A stretch of DNA of 44,447 nt from Actinomycetota bacterium (lineage in GTDB: Bacteria; Actinomycetota; Actinomycetes; S36-B12; UBA5976), in contig CANGDT010000012.1 of assembly GCA_947452755.1 (NCBI GenBank), positions 1 to 44,447 of the forward strand, written 5' to 3'. Shown here piece after piece: positions 1 to 9,279 of this stretch. The notes below the pieces were generated by a model. That model searched no databases. It was not told the DNA's origin and worked only from the letters and a program-made list of their open reading frames with translations. A program made the position numbers and the translations under genes. The number at the start of each line of letters is the position of its first letter. Positions within the stretch are counted from its first letter, which is position 1.

Positions 1-312
1 AACTGGCTTGATGGACAGGTGAATGCCTTCGATTCACTCAAAGTTCGACAGCCTGGCGGCGAATTCATGCAGGAATGTTGGAAGTCGTTGCGAAAAGTTC
101 GTGGCGGAACAGTGTGGAGTTACGCCGAACTTGCTGAAGCCGCGGGCCGTCCTCGCGCAATACGCGCCGCCGGCACTGCCTGTGCAACAAATTTGATTGC
201 ACCCATCATTCCTTGCCACCGCATTGTTAAAACAGGTGGCGAATTGGGGAACTACGGTTTTGGATTACCGCTGAAGCACAAGTTGTTGGAATTCGAGGGC
301 GTAGAGTTCTAA
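1..312 (+). CDS. ogt: Methylated-DNA-protein cysteine methyltransferase, 3' part (5' end outside window)
   Basis: The reading frame is open from base 1 (in-frame codons N-W-L-D-G-Q precede the GTG at 19), so the gene starts upstream of the window. It carries the family active-site motif Ile-Pro-Cys-His-Arg (IIPCHRIV, around base 200-220); the Cys accepts the alkyl group from O6-alkylguanine. The preceding RAIRAAGTACATN segment and the following GGELGNYGFGLPLKHKLLEFEG segment match the DNA-binding C-terminal domain of Ogt/AdaB. It is therefore a suicidal DNA repair protein. The stop is 2 bases before the next GTG, so the two genes are probably co-transcribed. The N-terminal domain cannot be judged. 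Confidence in the family is high because of the intact PCHR motif. Confidence 0.9.
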   Translation, partial: NWLDGQVNAFDSLKVRQPGGEFMQECWKSLRKVRGGTVWSYAELAEAAGRPRAIRAAGTACATNLIAPIIPCHRIVKTGGELGNYGFGLPLKHKLLEFEGVEF

Positions 313-314
313 AG

Positions 315-890
315 GTGAACGAGTATGTGATTGCTGCTGCCGTCATATTTCTGTGTAACGTCGTTCCTGCATTTGCTCCGCCAACATGGTCAGTTTTAGT
401 TTTCTTTTCACTTAACTACCACTTGAATGCGCCTGCTCTCATAATCATCGGAGTACTCGCTGCAACTGCAGGTCGCGGAATACTCGCGTGGTACTTCCGT
501 AAATATCGCGACCGGCTGCCACAAGGCTGGGTGACGAATATGGAGAACGCGGGCACCCACCTGACTAAATCCACAGGGCACACGGGTGCATTGCTGGCGC
601 TATTTATGATTTCACCACTGTCATCTGCGCAACTTTTTGAAGCTGCTGGTGTGATGCGCACAATTCCACTACGCCCATTGCTCGCCGCATTCGCCATTGG
701 GCGAACAGTCAGCTACACGTCGTACGTCACCGGTGCCACGGCATTGAAAGCGACTTCACTGGGCGAACTGATTTCTAAATACATCACATCGCCTGCCGCT
801 ATCGCCGTGCAAATTGCATTGATTGTCGGCATGGTTCTTATCGGTACAATCAAGTGGCAACCTCATCAACAGGCCGATTCTTCTTCGTAA
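315..890 (+). CDS. Small multi-pass membrane protein, possibly VTT/DedA-related
   Basis: A 191-residue protein with about five hydrophobic segments (near residues 5-25, 38-55, 92-110, 118-140 and 160-180). The arrangement of a short re-entrant-like PAFAPPTW segment near the start and the G-H-T-G...F-M-I-S-P-L...A-A-G-V-M stretch near residues 94-120 resembles VTT (SNARE-associated, DedA-like) proteins, which act in membrane lipid handling, but the resemblance is weak and I do not assign a function. The GTG start at 315 lies 2 bases after the ogt stop, so translation is probably coupled. A 30-base gap precedes the alcohol dehydrogenase. Confidence 0.7.
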   Translation: MNEYVIAAAVIFLCNVVPAFAPPTWSVLVFFSLNYHLNAPALIIIGVLAATAGRGILAWYFRKYRDRLPQGWVTNMENAGTHLTKSTGHTGALLALFMISPLSSAQLFEAAGVMRTIPLRPLLAAFAIGRTVSYTSYVTGATALKATSLGELISKYITSPAAIAVQIALIVGMVLIGTIKWQPHQQADSSS

Positions 891-920
891 TTCGTTCATC
901 GCACTTTCTCAGGAGACACC

Positions 921-1964
921 ATGACTACTACTCGCGGTTTTGCAGCAATGTCAGCCAACGGATCACTACAGGCGTGGGAATTTGATCGCCGCGAGGTTGG
1001 CGCACAAGACATAGCAATCGATGTCGAATTCGCTGGCATTTGTCATTCGGACATTCACCAGGTGCGCGAGGAATGGGGAACTGCAATTTTCCCGATGGTT
1101 CCTGGTCACGAAATCGTTGGAACTGTAACCGCGGTCGGTGCCGATGTGGCTGACTTTAAGGTTGGCGATATTGCCGGTGTCGGTTGCTACGTCGATTCAT
1201 GCGGTGAATGCGAATACTGCCAATCTGGTCATAGCCACTGGTGTCTGAATGGTGCCACATGGACATACAACGGTTACGAACGCGATGGTTCCACCCCAAC
1301 ATATGGTGGCTATTCCAAGAGCATCGTTGTGAAAGCTGACTACGCGTTACATGTACCCGCCCACTTAGACCGCGCTGGCACTGCTCCGCTGTTGTGTGCT
1401 GGTGTGACAACGTATGCCCCGCTGATGAATTGGAATGCAGGACCGGGCAAGAAGGTTGCTGTTATGGGACTTGGCGGACTTGGTCACATGGCTGTGCAGA
1501 TCGCTGCGGCCATGGGCGCCGAGGTAACAGTGTTGAGTCATAGCGCGAATAAGCAGGATGATTCGCTGACCCTTGGCGCTACACATTTCGTTCACACCGC
1601 TGATGGCTCTGCCTTAACAAATCTGCGCAACACTTTCGATTTGATTATCAACACCGTGTCTGCCGACATTGACCTGCACCCCTACATCAACACTTTGCGT
1701 GCGCATGGTTCGCTAGTTGTTGTTGGCGCTCCAGGCAAGCCCTACAGCATTGACGCTGGAGAACTCATGGGCCGTCAACGCAGTGTTGCTGGATCGGCCA
1801 TCGGCAGCATCAAGGAAACCCAAGACATGCTTGATTTCTGTGGAACTCACAACATCACCAGTGTTGTCGAAGTAATTTCAGCTAACGAAATTGATGCTGC
1901 CTACGACCGCGTCGTGAACAGTGATGTTCGCTACCGATTCGTTATCGACACCGCAACAATTTAG
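921..1964 (+). CDS. Zinc-dependent alcohol dehydrogenase (cinnamyl-alcohol/YahK-type MDR)
   Basis: A 347-residue medium-chain dehydrogenase that oxidises alcohols or reduces aldehydes with NAD(P)H in the cytoplasm. Visible features are the catalytic zinc ligands Cys41 (GICHSD) and His63-Glu64 (PGHEIVG), the structural zinc cysteines 94, 97, 100 and 108, and the Rossmann motif GLGGLGHMA near residue 183. The length and the HSD pattern after the first Cys fit the CAD/YahK/AdhA branch rather than class III ADH; that branch usually prefers NADPH and broad aldehydes, so the substrate is not fixed. An AGGAG-type ribosome binding site (911-915) precedes the ATG. Its stop directly abuts the stop of the convergent large secreted protein gene. 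Confidence 0.9.
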   Translation: MTTTRGFAAMSANGSLQAWEFDRREVGAQDIAIDVEFAGICHSDIHQVREEWGTAIFPMVPGHEIVGTVTAVGADVADFKVGDIAGVGCYVDSCGECEYCQSGHSHWCLNGATWTYNGYERDGSTPTYGGYSKSIVVKADYALHVPAHLDRAGTAPLLCAGVTTYAPLMNWNAGPGKKVAVMGLGGLGHMAVQIAAAMGAEVTVLSHSANKQDDSLTLGATHFVHTADGSALTNLRNTFDLIINTVSADIDLHPYINTLRAHGSLVVVGAPGKPYSIDAGELMGRQRSVAGSAIGSIKETQDMLDFCGTHNITSVVEVISANEIDAAYDRVVNSDVRYRFVIDTATI

Positions 1965-4475
1965 TTACTTCGCAACAGCGACAGTGCTGGCACTCATCCA
2001 CTTTGTTACACCAGCAGCATTCGTTGCAGTAATCATCACGCGAATGAACTTGGCTTTGTGAGCGGCGGTCAATTTCAGTGACGTCTTTGTTGCACCAGTG
2101 GTGCCACTCAACAATTTGCATGTTGCAGGAACTGCGGCAGTGACTGCGACAGCCGCCGTTGCTCGCTTTGTGCATGAGTACCACGAGTACACGTACGTTG
2201 CAGTCGGCGTCCCAGTCCAAGTTCCCTTGGCGGCCGACAAAACTTTCGCTACCTTCGCTGTGCCCGCAATCTTTGGCGCTACAGTCTTTGCCGGCACCTT
2301 GTAACCCCAATGAATTGTTGTTGAAGCCGAACTGTTTTCGGGCGTCAACTGTGTTCCTGTGGAATCCAACGCTGCAACTGTGATGACTTCGTCAACAGCA
2401 CCAACGTTTGGGTCAATTAATGCCACTGCAACCTGTCCATTTGAATCAGTGACCGTGTTAAACGTGGTCGGGGACTGACCTGCAATCGAATGCGTGACAA
2501 CCACAACAAAATCTGGGTAACCAGCACCTTGGCTGTCTACAACGGAGAATGTCGCAATTGGATTTAGCGCACCAGATAAAACAATTTGTGATTCCGCATT
2601 GCGATTTGTGTACCGAAGATACTGGAATGGTGAACCGTCTGGGAGCACGTAAGTCTTCGAAATTGTAGTCGACCATGCGCCTACGGAAATTGTCCACGTT
2701 GTCACACCAGCACGGGTGCCCATAAACACTAGATCCTGGAAATATGTGAACCCGAAAACCAAACGATCTTTGAACTGAACCGAGTTAGCAAATGTCGAGA
2801 AGTGGTCTGCCTTTTCCTCGGCTGTTGCAATTGCGGTACGGCCACCGTTGGTTGCAGTAACCACGACATCGGGAGCATTGAGCGGTTGACCAGTGGCATT
2901 TTTCATAAAGTCAATGTTGAAAGCCGTGCTGAATGTATCGGCGACTGTCGTCCCGTCTGGATCTGTGACCAGTGGAGTTGTAGCTGTACCCATAGTCTTC
3001 GATGCTTTTGCTGAGCTACCGGTAGCAGAAACATTTGCGGTACCGGCAACGGAGAAAGTTCCGTCGCCAACCGACGTTACTACCGCACCAGTTACATTGA
3101 AGCTGCTCGGAGTCAATCCACTTACTTTGACAAGATCGCCAACTTGGAATGAAACCGAAGAATCCGTTACATATGTCAAAGCGGAGCCATCACCTGAGGC
3201 ACTCGTGACGGCTGCTTGTGCAGACTGGTCGCTCATAACCATCTGTGCAGAGTGGTTTCCAGCCTTCGTCGGTTCAGGTCCACCAACGATGGTGAGATTT
3301 GGAACAACCGAAAACCACATCAAGTCACTTGACTGGTCAAGGTCGTCGACACCGGTCGTAACGACGAATCCCATAGCACCCTTGGTCTTAATGCGAGTGT
3401 CATCTGGGTTGACGTCAATGTTGGCAGTCACGTCAGCGACCGAGTTGATGTTCTTCGAAGTAAATGTGACATCACCGTTCGAATTAGTTATTGGCGATGC
3501 GCTGTACATTGACCACTTTGTCTTAGCGCCAGCGATAGCGATGTGTACAGTCTTCCCGACAACAGGGGTGCCCCAAATATCAGCTACGTGATAGATCAGT
3601 GACATGGTCGAGCCGGCTGCGTAACTCTTTGCGTAGGCCTGGGTGTAGTCGTATGACGGATCGCCCACGAACCACTCACGACAATCCTTGCAACCTGGTC
3701 GATCATGGTTGTCGGCAACTTTCCAGTCAAATGTTTGATCTTTGAAATCAAAGTTGTGGCACATGTATGGCGAAGGGGTTCCGACAATGACTGTGTTTCC
3801 ACAAACGGCACGACGACCGGTGGCGGAACCAACAAGCTTTGTGATGGGACGGAAGCCTGCGGCATGCCACCCAATCAACATTGTTCCCACTTCGCTGGCC
3901 ACTGAATGTTCTGTGCCGGAAATGACATCATTCGTCGCGTTGATCCCAGCAACGACAACTACACCCTCGGTTGGCGTTGCGGTCGGCGTAATGGTCAAAC
4001 GTGCATCACCGGTTGAGTTTGTGGTCACGATGACACTGTCTACAACAGTTTGATTCGGATCGGTGATTGGGGACTTATCGCTGAAGAGTGTTCCATACCC
4101 GCTCGGCACGCTTGTCGAATAAGCCAAGCTCTCGTCACCGTTGTATACCGCTACGAGGAATCTGACTTCTTTATTGCGGTTGGCAACGAGACCTGAATGG
4201 TAGGACAACGTCACGCTGTTGTGTCCGAGGCGTACGTACGCCGCGTTATGTTGATCAGCATTGGCATAGTCAATGCCACCTGTGTACAGATGGTTGACGT
4301 AGTCGCGATGAAAATTTTCGAATACGCCTTCTTCGGACACCACATGAAGATTGCTCCATGACAAGTTGGCTACCCATGCAGGACCAGTTGCTTGTGAAGG
4401 AGCGCTAAAACCAATGAGGGCAACCAGCGTTGCAACAGCAGTTGCAACGGCTTTTGTTACTGACTTGCTCTTCAT
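1965..4475 (-). CDS. Large secreted modular protein with Big-like and C-terminal Ig-like modules
   Basis: An 836-residue protein with a Sec signal peptide (basic MKSKSVTK, hydrophobic core, cleavage after PSQA near residue 29). The middle has Big-like segments ('AAGSTMSLIYHVAD', about 290-400). Near 415-490 is a module of the 'VGDLVKVSGLTPSSFNVTGA' type seen in giant surface proteins. The last 105 residues form the actinobacterial module starting APKIAGTAKVAKVLSAAKG with the GTWTGTP signature, also present at the N-terminus of the 12573 protein. No catalytic motif or sortase signal is visible. The start lies 22 bases after the beta-glucosidase stop with a GGAAAGGA ribosome site, so it is probably the last gene of the sugar-uptake operon. 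A polysaccharide-binding or adhesive surface role is inference only. Confidence 0.8.
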   Translation of the reverse strand: MKSKSVTKAVATAVATLVALIGFSAPSQATGPAWVANLSWSNLHVVSEEGVFENFHRDYVNHLYTGGIDYANADQHNAAYVRLGHNSVTLSYHSGLVANRNKEVRFLVAVYNGDESLAYSTSVPSGYGTLFSDKSPITDPNQTVVDSVIVTTNSTGDARLTITPTATPTEGVVVVAGINATNDVISGTEHSVASEVGTMLIGWHAAGFRPITKLVGSATGRRAVCGNTVIVGTPSPYMCHNFDFKDQTFDWKVADNHDRPGCKDCREWFVGDPSYDYTQAYAKSYAAGSTMSLIYHVADIWGTPVVGKTVHIAIAGAKTKWSMYSASPITNSNGDVTFTSKNINSVADVTANIDVNPDDTRIKTKGAMGFVVTTGVDDLDQSSDLMWFSVVPNLTIVGGPEPTKAGNHSAQMVMSDQSAQAAVTSASGDGSALTYVTDSSVSFQVGDLVKVSGLTPSSFNVTGAVVTSVGDGTFSVAGTANVSATGSSAKASKTMGTATTPLVTDPDGTTVADTFSTAFNIDFMKNATGQPLNAPDVVVTATNGGRTAIATAEEKADHFSTFANSVQFKDRLVFGFTYFQDLVFMGTRAGVTTWTISVGAWSTTISKTYVLPDGSPFQYLRYTNRNAESQIVLSGALNPIATFSVVDSQGAGYPDFVVVVTHSIAGQSPTTFNTVTDSNGQVAVALIDPNVGAVDEVITVAALDSTGTQLTPENSSASTTIHWGYKVPAKTVAPKIAGTAKVAKVLSAAKGTWTGTPTATYVYSWYSCTKRATAAVAVTAAVPATCKLLSGTTGATKTSLKLTAAHKAKFIRVMITATNAAGVTKWMSASTVAVAK

Positions 4476-4497
4476 TGAGGGTCCTTTCCAGAACGAA

Positions 4498-5895
4498 TTA
4501 AAGTGAAGCGCCTACGGAATTAAGTTCGTTGTGACGAGCAATGAGCTCTTGGTACATGCGTGCGCTGGCCTTTGGGGTGCGCTTCAACGTATCAAAATCC
4601 ACGTGCACAATGCCAAAGCGCTTTGCATATCCGTATGCCCATTCAAAGTTATCCATCAATGACCACGCGAAATAGGCATCAACTGGCACACCGCGCTCAA
4701 TTGCTTTTCCAACAGCCTGGATGTGCTCTGCGAGGTACTGTGAGCGACGGTCGTCACGAACATTGCCGGTTTCATCTGGGCCTTCACCGTATGCCGCGCC
4801 ATTTTCAGTGATTGCGATGCTTGTAATCATCGGCCATGAGTCTTTGATCCGCTTCAGTAAATCGAATAGACCGTTTGGAGTAACTGGCCAACCCATGTCT
4901 GTGTATGGCTCGGGTGGTGTGCCATCAAAAACCTGTGGGAATGGATGAGGGCTGCCAGGAACACCTGCAGGTTGCGAATCACTCTTTGGGGTGCCGATAA
5001 ACGCGTCACTGTAGTAATTGACACCCAACCAATCGGTGTCACACTTCAGCGCCGCCATATCGCCGGGCAGCACTACATCTGCCAAGTCGGCTCCGTAATG
5101 TGCAACCAATTCAGCTGGATACATTCCGTACATTGCTGCATCAATCCACCAACGGTTCAATTGCCCGTCCATCAAGGTACGAAGATCGGTGAGCTCGCTG
5201 TTGGATTCATCATCAACACGGTACGTGGTCATGTTGCATGCGATACCTACAAGTGCGTCAGGCTTGATTGCCTTGATTGCACGTGTTGCTTCGGCGTGCG
5301 CCAATGCTGTGTGATGTGCTGCAGCAATTGCGCCCGGCAAACTCTGGCGGCCAGGTGCGTGTACTCCGCTGAGGTAGCCCAACCATGTAACACACCATGG
5401 TTCGTTGAGTGTGAGCCACTTGTTGACGCGATCACCGAAAGCTGCAACTGCGCTTTCCGCGTAGTGCACAAAAGCTGGGACGATCTCACGTGAGGTCCAA
5501 CCGCCAGCATCTTCTAACGACTGCGGCAAGTCCCAGTGATACAGCGTGATGACTGGCTCAATACCGGCTTCAATCAAACCGTCGATAAGACGGTTATAAA
5601 AATCAAAACCACGCTGTTCTGGTTGAGTGTCTCCGTTTGGAAACATTCGTGGCCAGGCAAGCGAAAAACGATATGACGTGATGCCCAGTTCCTTCATCAA
5701 CGCGATGTCTTCGGGATAGCGATGGTAATGATCGCAGGCAACATCACCGTTTTCGGCGTTGACTACCTTGCCTGGAGTTGCACAAAATGTGTCCCAAATG
5801 CTGACGCCGCGACCGTCTTCGTGCGCAGCACCTTCAATTTGGTAAGACGACGTCGCAACGCCCCAGGCAAATTTAGGAGGAAAATTCTCGATCAT
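4498..5895 (-). CDS. GH1 beta-glucosidase
   Basis: A 465-residue cytoplasmic glycoside hydrolase family 1 enzyme that would release glucose from imported beta-gluco-oligosaccharides. The N-terminus FAWGVATSSYQIEG is the GH1 signature; TLNEP carries acid/base Glu165 and ITENG carries nucleophile Glu364. Length and the C-terminal WSLMDNFEWAYGYAKRFGI block match full-length bacterial BglA/BglB. A longer frame exists upstream, but the ATG at 5895 is chosen because family homology begins there and because it forms an ATGA overlap with the stop of the upstream permease gene, which implies translational coupling. No signal peptide is present, so substrate must come in through the adjacent ABC transporter. 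Confidence 0.95.
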   Translation of the reverse strand: MIENFPPKFAWGVATSSYQIEGAAHEDGRGVSIWDTFCATPGKVVNAENGDVACDHYHRYPEDIALMKELGITSYRFSLAWPRMFPNGDTQPEQRGFDFYNRLIDGLIEAGIEPVITLYHWDLPQSLEDAGGWTSREIVPAFVHYAESAVAAFGDRVNKWLTLNEPWCVTWLGYLSGVHAPGRQSLPGAIAAAHHTALAHAEATRAIKAIKPDALVGIACNMTTYRVDDESNSELTDLRTLMDGQLNRWWIDAAMYGMYPAELVAHYGADLADVVLPGDMAALKCDTDWLGVNYYSDAFIGTPKSDSQPAGVPGSPHPFPQVFDGTPPEPYTDMGWPVTPNGLFDLLKRIKDSWPMITSIAITENGAAYGEGPDETGNVRDDRRSQYLAEHIQAVGKAIERGVPVDAYFAWSLMDNFEWAYGYAKRFGIVHVDFDTLKRTPKASARMYQELIARHNELNSVGASL

Positions 5896-6767
5896 CCCTT
5901 TACTGCACCTTCCATTACGCCGCCGACTAGTCGACGTCCCACGAATACGAACAACAGCAACAGCGGTGCGGTTGCCATGAACGAACCGGCCATCACAATG
6001 TTGTAGTCGATTCCGTACGCCTGCGTGTTCAGCTGATTGATTGCAACCTGCACTGTGTACTTGTTGGGATCGTTCAAAACAAGAAGTGGCCACAAGTAGT
6101 CATTCCACGTAGCCAAGAAACTAAACAACCCAAGAACAAATGCACTGGGCAAAATCGCCGGAACGATGATGCTTCGGTAGATGCGCATGACGGACGCGCC
6201 ATCAATTGATGCTGCTTCCAAGAGTTCGTTCGGTATCTGCGAGTCAATAACCTGGCGCATCCAGAACACGCCAAATGCAGTGACAAGCGCCGGCACAATC
6301 AGCGCCTTGAGGTCATCAGCCCAGTTGAACTTATTGATCAACATGAACAATGGAACGATACCGAGTTGGCTTGGCAACATCATGGTTCCGACTACGAACA
6401 GAACCAAGAACTTACGTCCGCGGAATTCAAGTTTTGCAAAAGCGAAACCAGCAAGTGAGCTAAAGAACACCTGGCTTAGGGCGACGACAACGCCGACGAG
6501 AACTGTGTTGAAGAGATTGCGCCCAAACGGAACAGCTTCAAGAACTGCATGGAACTCATGCATGAAGTTGGTGCCTGGCTTGAGTGATGGTGGAACTTTA
6601 GTGATTTCTTCTGCGCTATTAGATGCCACGATGAACATCCAGTAGAACGGGAAGAAGGAAAGGAAAGCAACGATGCCGAGGGTTATGTAGCTGAACGGCG
6701 ACATTCCTTTACGGCGCTTCTTGATGCGCTTTGTCTTTGTGATCGGAGATGCAACTGCAGTAGTCAT
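5892..6767 (-). CDS. Carbohydrate ABC transporter permease (MalG type)
   Basis: A 291-residue inner-membrane permease with about six membrane segments. The EAA loop is visible as ELLEAASIDGASVMRIYRSIIVPAILPS (around residues 180-207), the site that contacts the ATPase. It is the second permease of a CUT1-type (oligosaccharide) importer, pairing with the gene just upstream. Its ATG shares one base with the upstream stop (TAATG), and its stop overlaps the GH1 start by four bases, a tightly coupled operon. No ATPase gene is present in this locus, so a shared MsiK/UgpC-like ATPase encoded elsewhere is probably used, as is common in actinobacteria. Substrate by context: beta-glucan oligosaccharides. 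Confidence 0.93.
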   Translation of the reverse strand: MTTAVASPITKTKRIKKRRKGMSPFSYITLGIVAFLSFFPFYWMFIVASNSAEEITKVPPSLKPGTNFMHEFHAVLEAVPFGRNLFNTVLVGVVVALSQVFFSSLAGFAFAKLEFRGRKFLVLFVVGTMMLPSQLGIVPLFMLINKFNWADDLKALIVPALVTAFGVFWMRQVIDSQIPNELLEAASIDGASVMRIYRSIIVPAILPSAFVLGLFSFLATWNDYLWPLLVLNDPNKYTVQVAINQLNTQAYGIDYNIVMAGSFMATAPLLLLFVFVGRRLVGGVMEGAVKG

Positions 6768-7771
6768 TAGCTCTCATCTCCCGAGATACGGCGGGTAAGG
6801 AAGAAGTTGAACGCTGAAATGATGGCGACGATGATTGTGATCGCAATACCGATTGCCGAGGCCATACCGTAAGCGAAGTTGTCCTTTACCTGCTTGAACA
6901 AATACAGAGTCAGCGTCGAGAACTGATGATTGTCACCGCCGTCGAAGCTTCCACCCAAGGTTGCCGGTTCACCGAATACCTGAAGGCCGCCGATTGTTCC
7001 TACAACCAACATGAATGTAATTGTGTTCTTCAACTGTGGAAGTGTGACGTAGAAAAATTGCTGTAGACGATTTGCGCCATCGAGTGATGCCGACTCGTAC
7101 AGGTCGCGTGAAATGGCATTCATGGATGCCAGGAAGATAAGGGCGTTATATCCGACCCATCGCCAAGTAATCATTGTGGCAATTGCAATGTGGCTGGAGA
7201 TTGTTCCTTCAATCCAGTTGATCTGGCTCATGCCCAGGTAACCACGGACAATGTTGATCAGACCAAAGTCACGACCGAACAGCTGACCAAACACCACCGC
7301 AATAGCAATGGCGGAGGTGATATTTGGAACCAGTAAAACAGTTTGCCAAAATACGCGGCCACGCAATTTCGGATTACGCAAAATACTCGCCAATCCGAGT
7401 GCCATCAACATTTGCGGAAGCGTCGACAGAATCCAAATACTGAATGTGTTGCGTAATGACATCCAGAACAACGAGTCGTGCCACAGGTCACGGAAGTTTT
7501 GAAGACCTACATACTGATGTGTCGCATCCAATGGATCCCAGGTGAAGAATGCGATGTACACCGAATAAAGAATCGGTGCCATTCCGAAAATCAGGAACAT
7601 GATGTAGAACGGCGAAATAAATGTGTAGGCCCAGCGACCTTCGCGACGCTGAATCTTACTTGGCTTCTTCTTCCCGCCAGTTGACTTCAGCTTCACTATC
7701 GGCTTGGAGGAATGACGTCCCTTCTGCGGCTTGGCAGAAGGGAGCGTCGAACCTACATCTGTTGTACTCAT
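6767..7771 (-). CDS. Carbohydrate ABC transporter permease (MalF/UgpA type)
   Basis: A 334-residue permease. It has an unusually long, basic, cytoplasmic N-terminus (about 45 residues rich in Lys/Arg/Ser, including KPIVKLKSTGGKKKPSK) before the first membrane helix. The EAA loop is seen as DLYESASLDGANRLQQFFYVTLPQLK (around residues 225-250). It forms the transmembrane channel with the MalG-type partner, whose start overlaps its stop by one base. It lies 35 bases after the binding-protein gene, so the three are one operon. CUT1-family membership is clear; the ligand is inferred from the GH1 and GH16 neighbours. Confidence 0.93.
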   Translation of the reverse strand: MSTTDVGSTLPSAKPQKGRHSSKPIVKLKSTGGKKKPSKIQRREGRWAYTFISPFYIMFLIFGMAPILYSVYIAFFTWDPLDATHQYVGLQNFRDLWHDSLFWMSLRNTFSIWILSTLPQMLMALGLASILRNPKLRGRVFWQTVLLVPNITSAIAIAVVFGQLFGRDFGLINIVRGYLGMSQINWIEGTISSHIAIATMITWRWVGYNALIFLASMNAISRDLYESASLDGANRLQQFFYVTLPQLKNTITFMLVVGTIGGLQVFGEPATLGGSFDGGDNHQFSTLTLYLFKQVKDNFAYGMASAIGIAITIIVAIISAFNFFLTRRISGDES

Positions 7772-7806
7772 GACAGTGACATTCGTTAGTTACCTAGTCG
7801 TCCCGC

Positions 7807-9189
7807 TTAGGGCTTCGACTTGGTAATTTCAGCAACGGCTTGCGAATAGGCCTTGCCTACCGCCTGTCCATTTTCAATACGGCCAAGAGCTGAATTGAAA
7901 TACTGCGTAATTCCGCGTTCTTTTCGTCCTTCGAAAATGGAGTTCAAGCTCGCCGCGCCATTTGCATATATCGCTCCAACTGGCGCACCACCTGATCCCT
8001 TAGGTCCAAAGAATGTGTCCTTGTAGTTGCGAACCGCAGCGCAGTCAGCGGCAGTCAATGCCTTGGTGAAACCCGGGCTACGGGTTCCCACACAGTGCTT
8101 TGAACTATTGAATAAAACATCTGTTGCTGGGAACAGACCATATGTGCGGAAGATTTTTAATTCTTCGTGCGGTGACAAGTACCAGCTGATGAAGTCCCAT
8201 GCTTGCTGCTTGTGCTGTGCATACTTTGGAATTGTCAGCTGGCTGCCACCGATGTTGCCACCGCCACCAGGCACTGCTGCAATATTCCACAGATTCTTTG
8301 TGGTTGGCGCGTACCGCTTGATGTATTCAAGCTGCCATGCTGGCGCAAGCATTGTTGCGTACGCACCATTCTTCATTCCGATGTACCAGTCGCCTGTGTA
8401 CGCCTGGTAGCGAGCGCCAATACCCTTGCGCTTCGTTGTAATTGGTGCCGTAAGCGCGCTCGATGCCGTAAGGAATGCACGCTTAACTTGTGCGTTCTTG
8501 TAGTCAGGCTTCTTCGTTGTTGGGTTGTACATTTTTTCAGTTCCCTGATTAAGAACTGCGTTGAAGATTGTGCCGCCCGAATCAATGAAGCCCTTGTAGG
8601 ACTTTGGGCTCTTTGCAATCGCTGGTGCCTTGAGGTACTTCTGACCTGTTGCTACAAACTTGTCCCATGTCGGCCACAGTGCAGCAACTTTCTTTGGATC
8701 CGTTGGCAGCCCGGCCTTTTTGAATAGGTCGATGCGGTAGGCAACTTCAAGTCCACCGATATCGGTTGGAATACCGATGACCTGCCCGCCATCACCAGTT
8801 CCTTGCGACCAACGCCATGCTGCGTAGTTTTTCTTAATTGTGTTTGCGTTGTAAGGCGCTTTGGACAAGTCGACGAAAGCCTCGGGGTGTGAGCGCCACA
8901 AACCTGAGTATGACGTTTCGATTGCAGCAATGTCTGGACCCTTGTGTGACTGGTAGTAAGTAATCAAGTTGCCAGAAAGGGCATCCATGGAACTCACTTT
9001 GGTCTTGATTGTGATTTCTGGATGAAGTTTTTTGTAGTCAATCAACGCGGACGGTTCGATGACGTCACCAAAAGTTTCAATGGTGAGGGTCACTGGGGCA
9101 GCTGCTGTTGCAGGCGAAACGGTCCCCACCAGGAGCGCGGTTACCAACCCAAGGCTCAACATAATGAAGGGCTTAACTTTGCTGAACAT
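7807..9189 (-). CDS. Extracellular sugar-binding protein of the ABC importer
   Basis: A 460-residue family 1 solute-binding protein (UgpB/MalE-like) that captures the oligosaccharide outside the membrane. Features are a signal peptide MFSKVKPFIMLSLGLVTALLVG ending in ATA-A, the early 'TLTIETFGDV' strand, an internal 'DYKKLHPEITIK' segment typical of the family, and 'GAYATMLAPAWQ' and 'AWDFISWYLS' in the second lobe. There is no lipobox cysteine near the cleavage site, which is unusual for a monoderm binding protein. The ribosome site AGGAG (9196-9200, minus strand) lies 6 bases before the ATG. It is the first gene of the operon and is preceded by a LacI-type operator and a leader hairpin. Confidence 0.93.
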   Translation of the reverse strand: MFSKVKPFIMLSLGLVTALLVGTVSPATAAAPVTLTIETFGDVIEPSALIDYKKLHPEITIKTKVSSMDALSGNLITYYQSHKGPDIAAIETSYSGLWRSHPEAFVDLSKAPYNANTIKKNYAAWRWSQGTGDGGQVIGIPTDIGGLEVAYRIDLFKKAGLPTDPKKVAALWPTWDKFVATGQKYLKAPAIAKSPKSYKGFIDSGGTIFNAVLNQGTEKMYNPTTKKPDYKNAQVKRAFLTASSALTAPITTKRKGIGARYQAYTGDWYIGMKNGAYATMLAPAWQLEYIKRYAPTTKNLWNIAAVPGGGGNIGGSQLTIPKYAQHKQQAWDFISWYLSPHEELKIFRTYGLFPATDVLFNSSKHCVGTRSPGFTKALTAADCAAVRNYKDTFFGPKGSGGAPVGAIYANGAASLNSIFEGRKERGITQYFNSALGRIENGQAVGKAYSQAVAEITKSKP

Positions 9190-9212
9190 GTTATTCTCCT
9201 GTCAGATAGTCA

Positions 9213-9252
9213 GGGTTCGCGAAAGATGTTGTGCGACATCGTCCGCGAACCC
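9213..9252 (-). promoter_or_regulatory. Long inverted repeat in the leader of the sugar-uptake operon
   Basis: Two perfect 9-base arms (GGGTTCGCG at 9213-9221 and CGCGAACCC at 9244-9252) enclose a second perfect pair of 5-base arms (GATGT 9225-9229 / ACATC 9236-9240) around a 6-base loop. It lies between the operator/promoter and the ribosome site of the binding-protein gene, so it would be in the 5' untranslated RNA. There is no T-run after it on the minus strand, so it is not a simple intrinsic terminator. An mRNA-stabilising hairpin or a protein-binding site is possible. Confidence 0.6.
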
Positions 9253-9279
9253 CAACTGCTTACTGAGGTTGTATTGACC

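Noticed and set aside
2893-3591. 232-codon plus-strand frame
   Set aside because: It is antisense to the large secreted protein; composition mirrors the Thr/Val-rich coding strand.
5896-6093. N-terminal extension of the GH1 frame
   Set aside because: It overlaps the permease gene in another frame; GH1 homology begins at the ATG at 5895, which forms an ATGA overlap.
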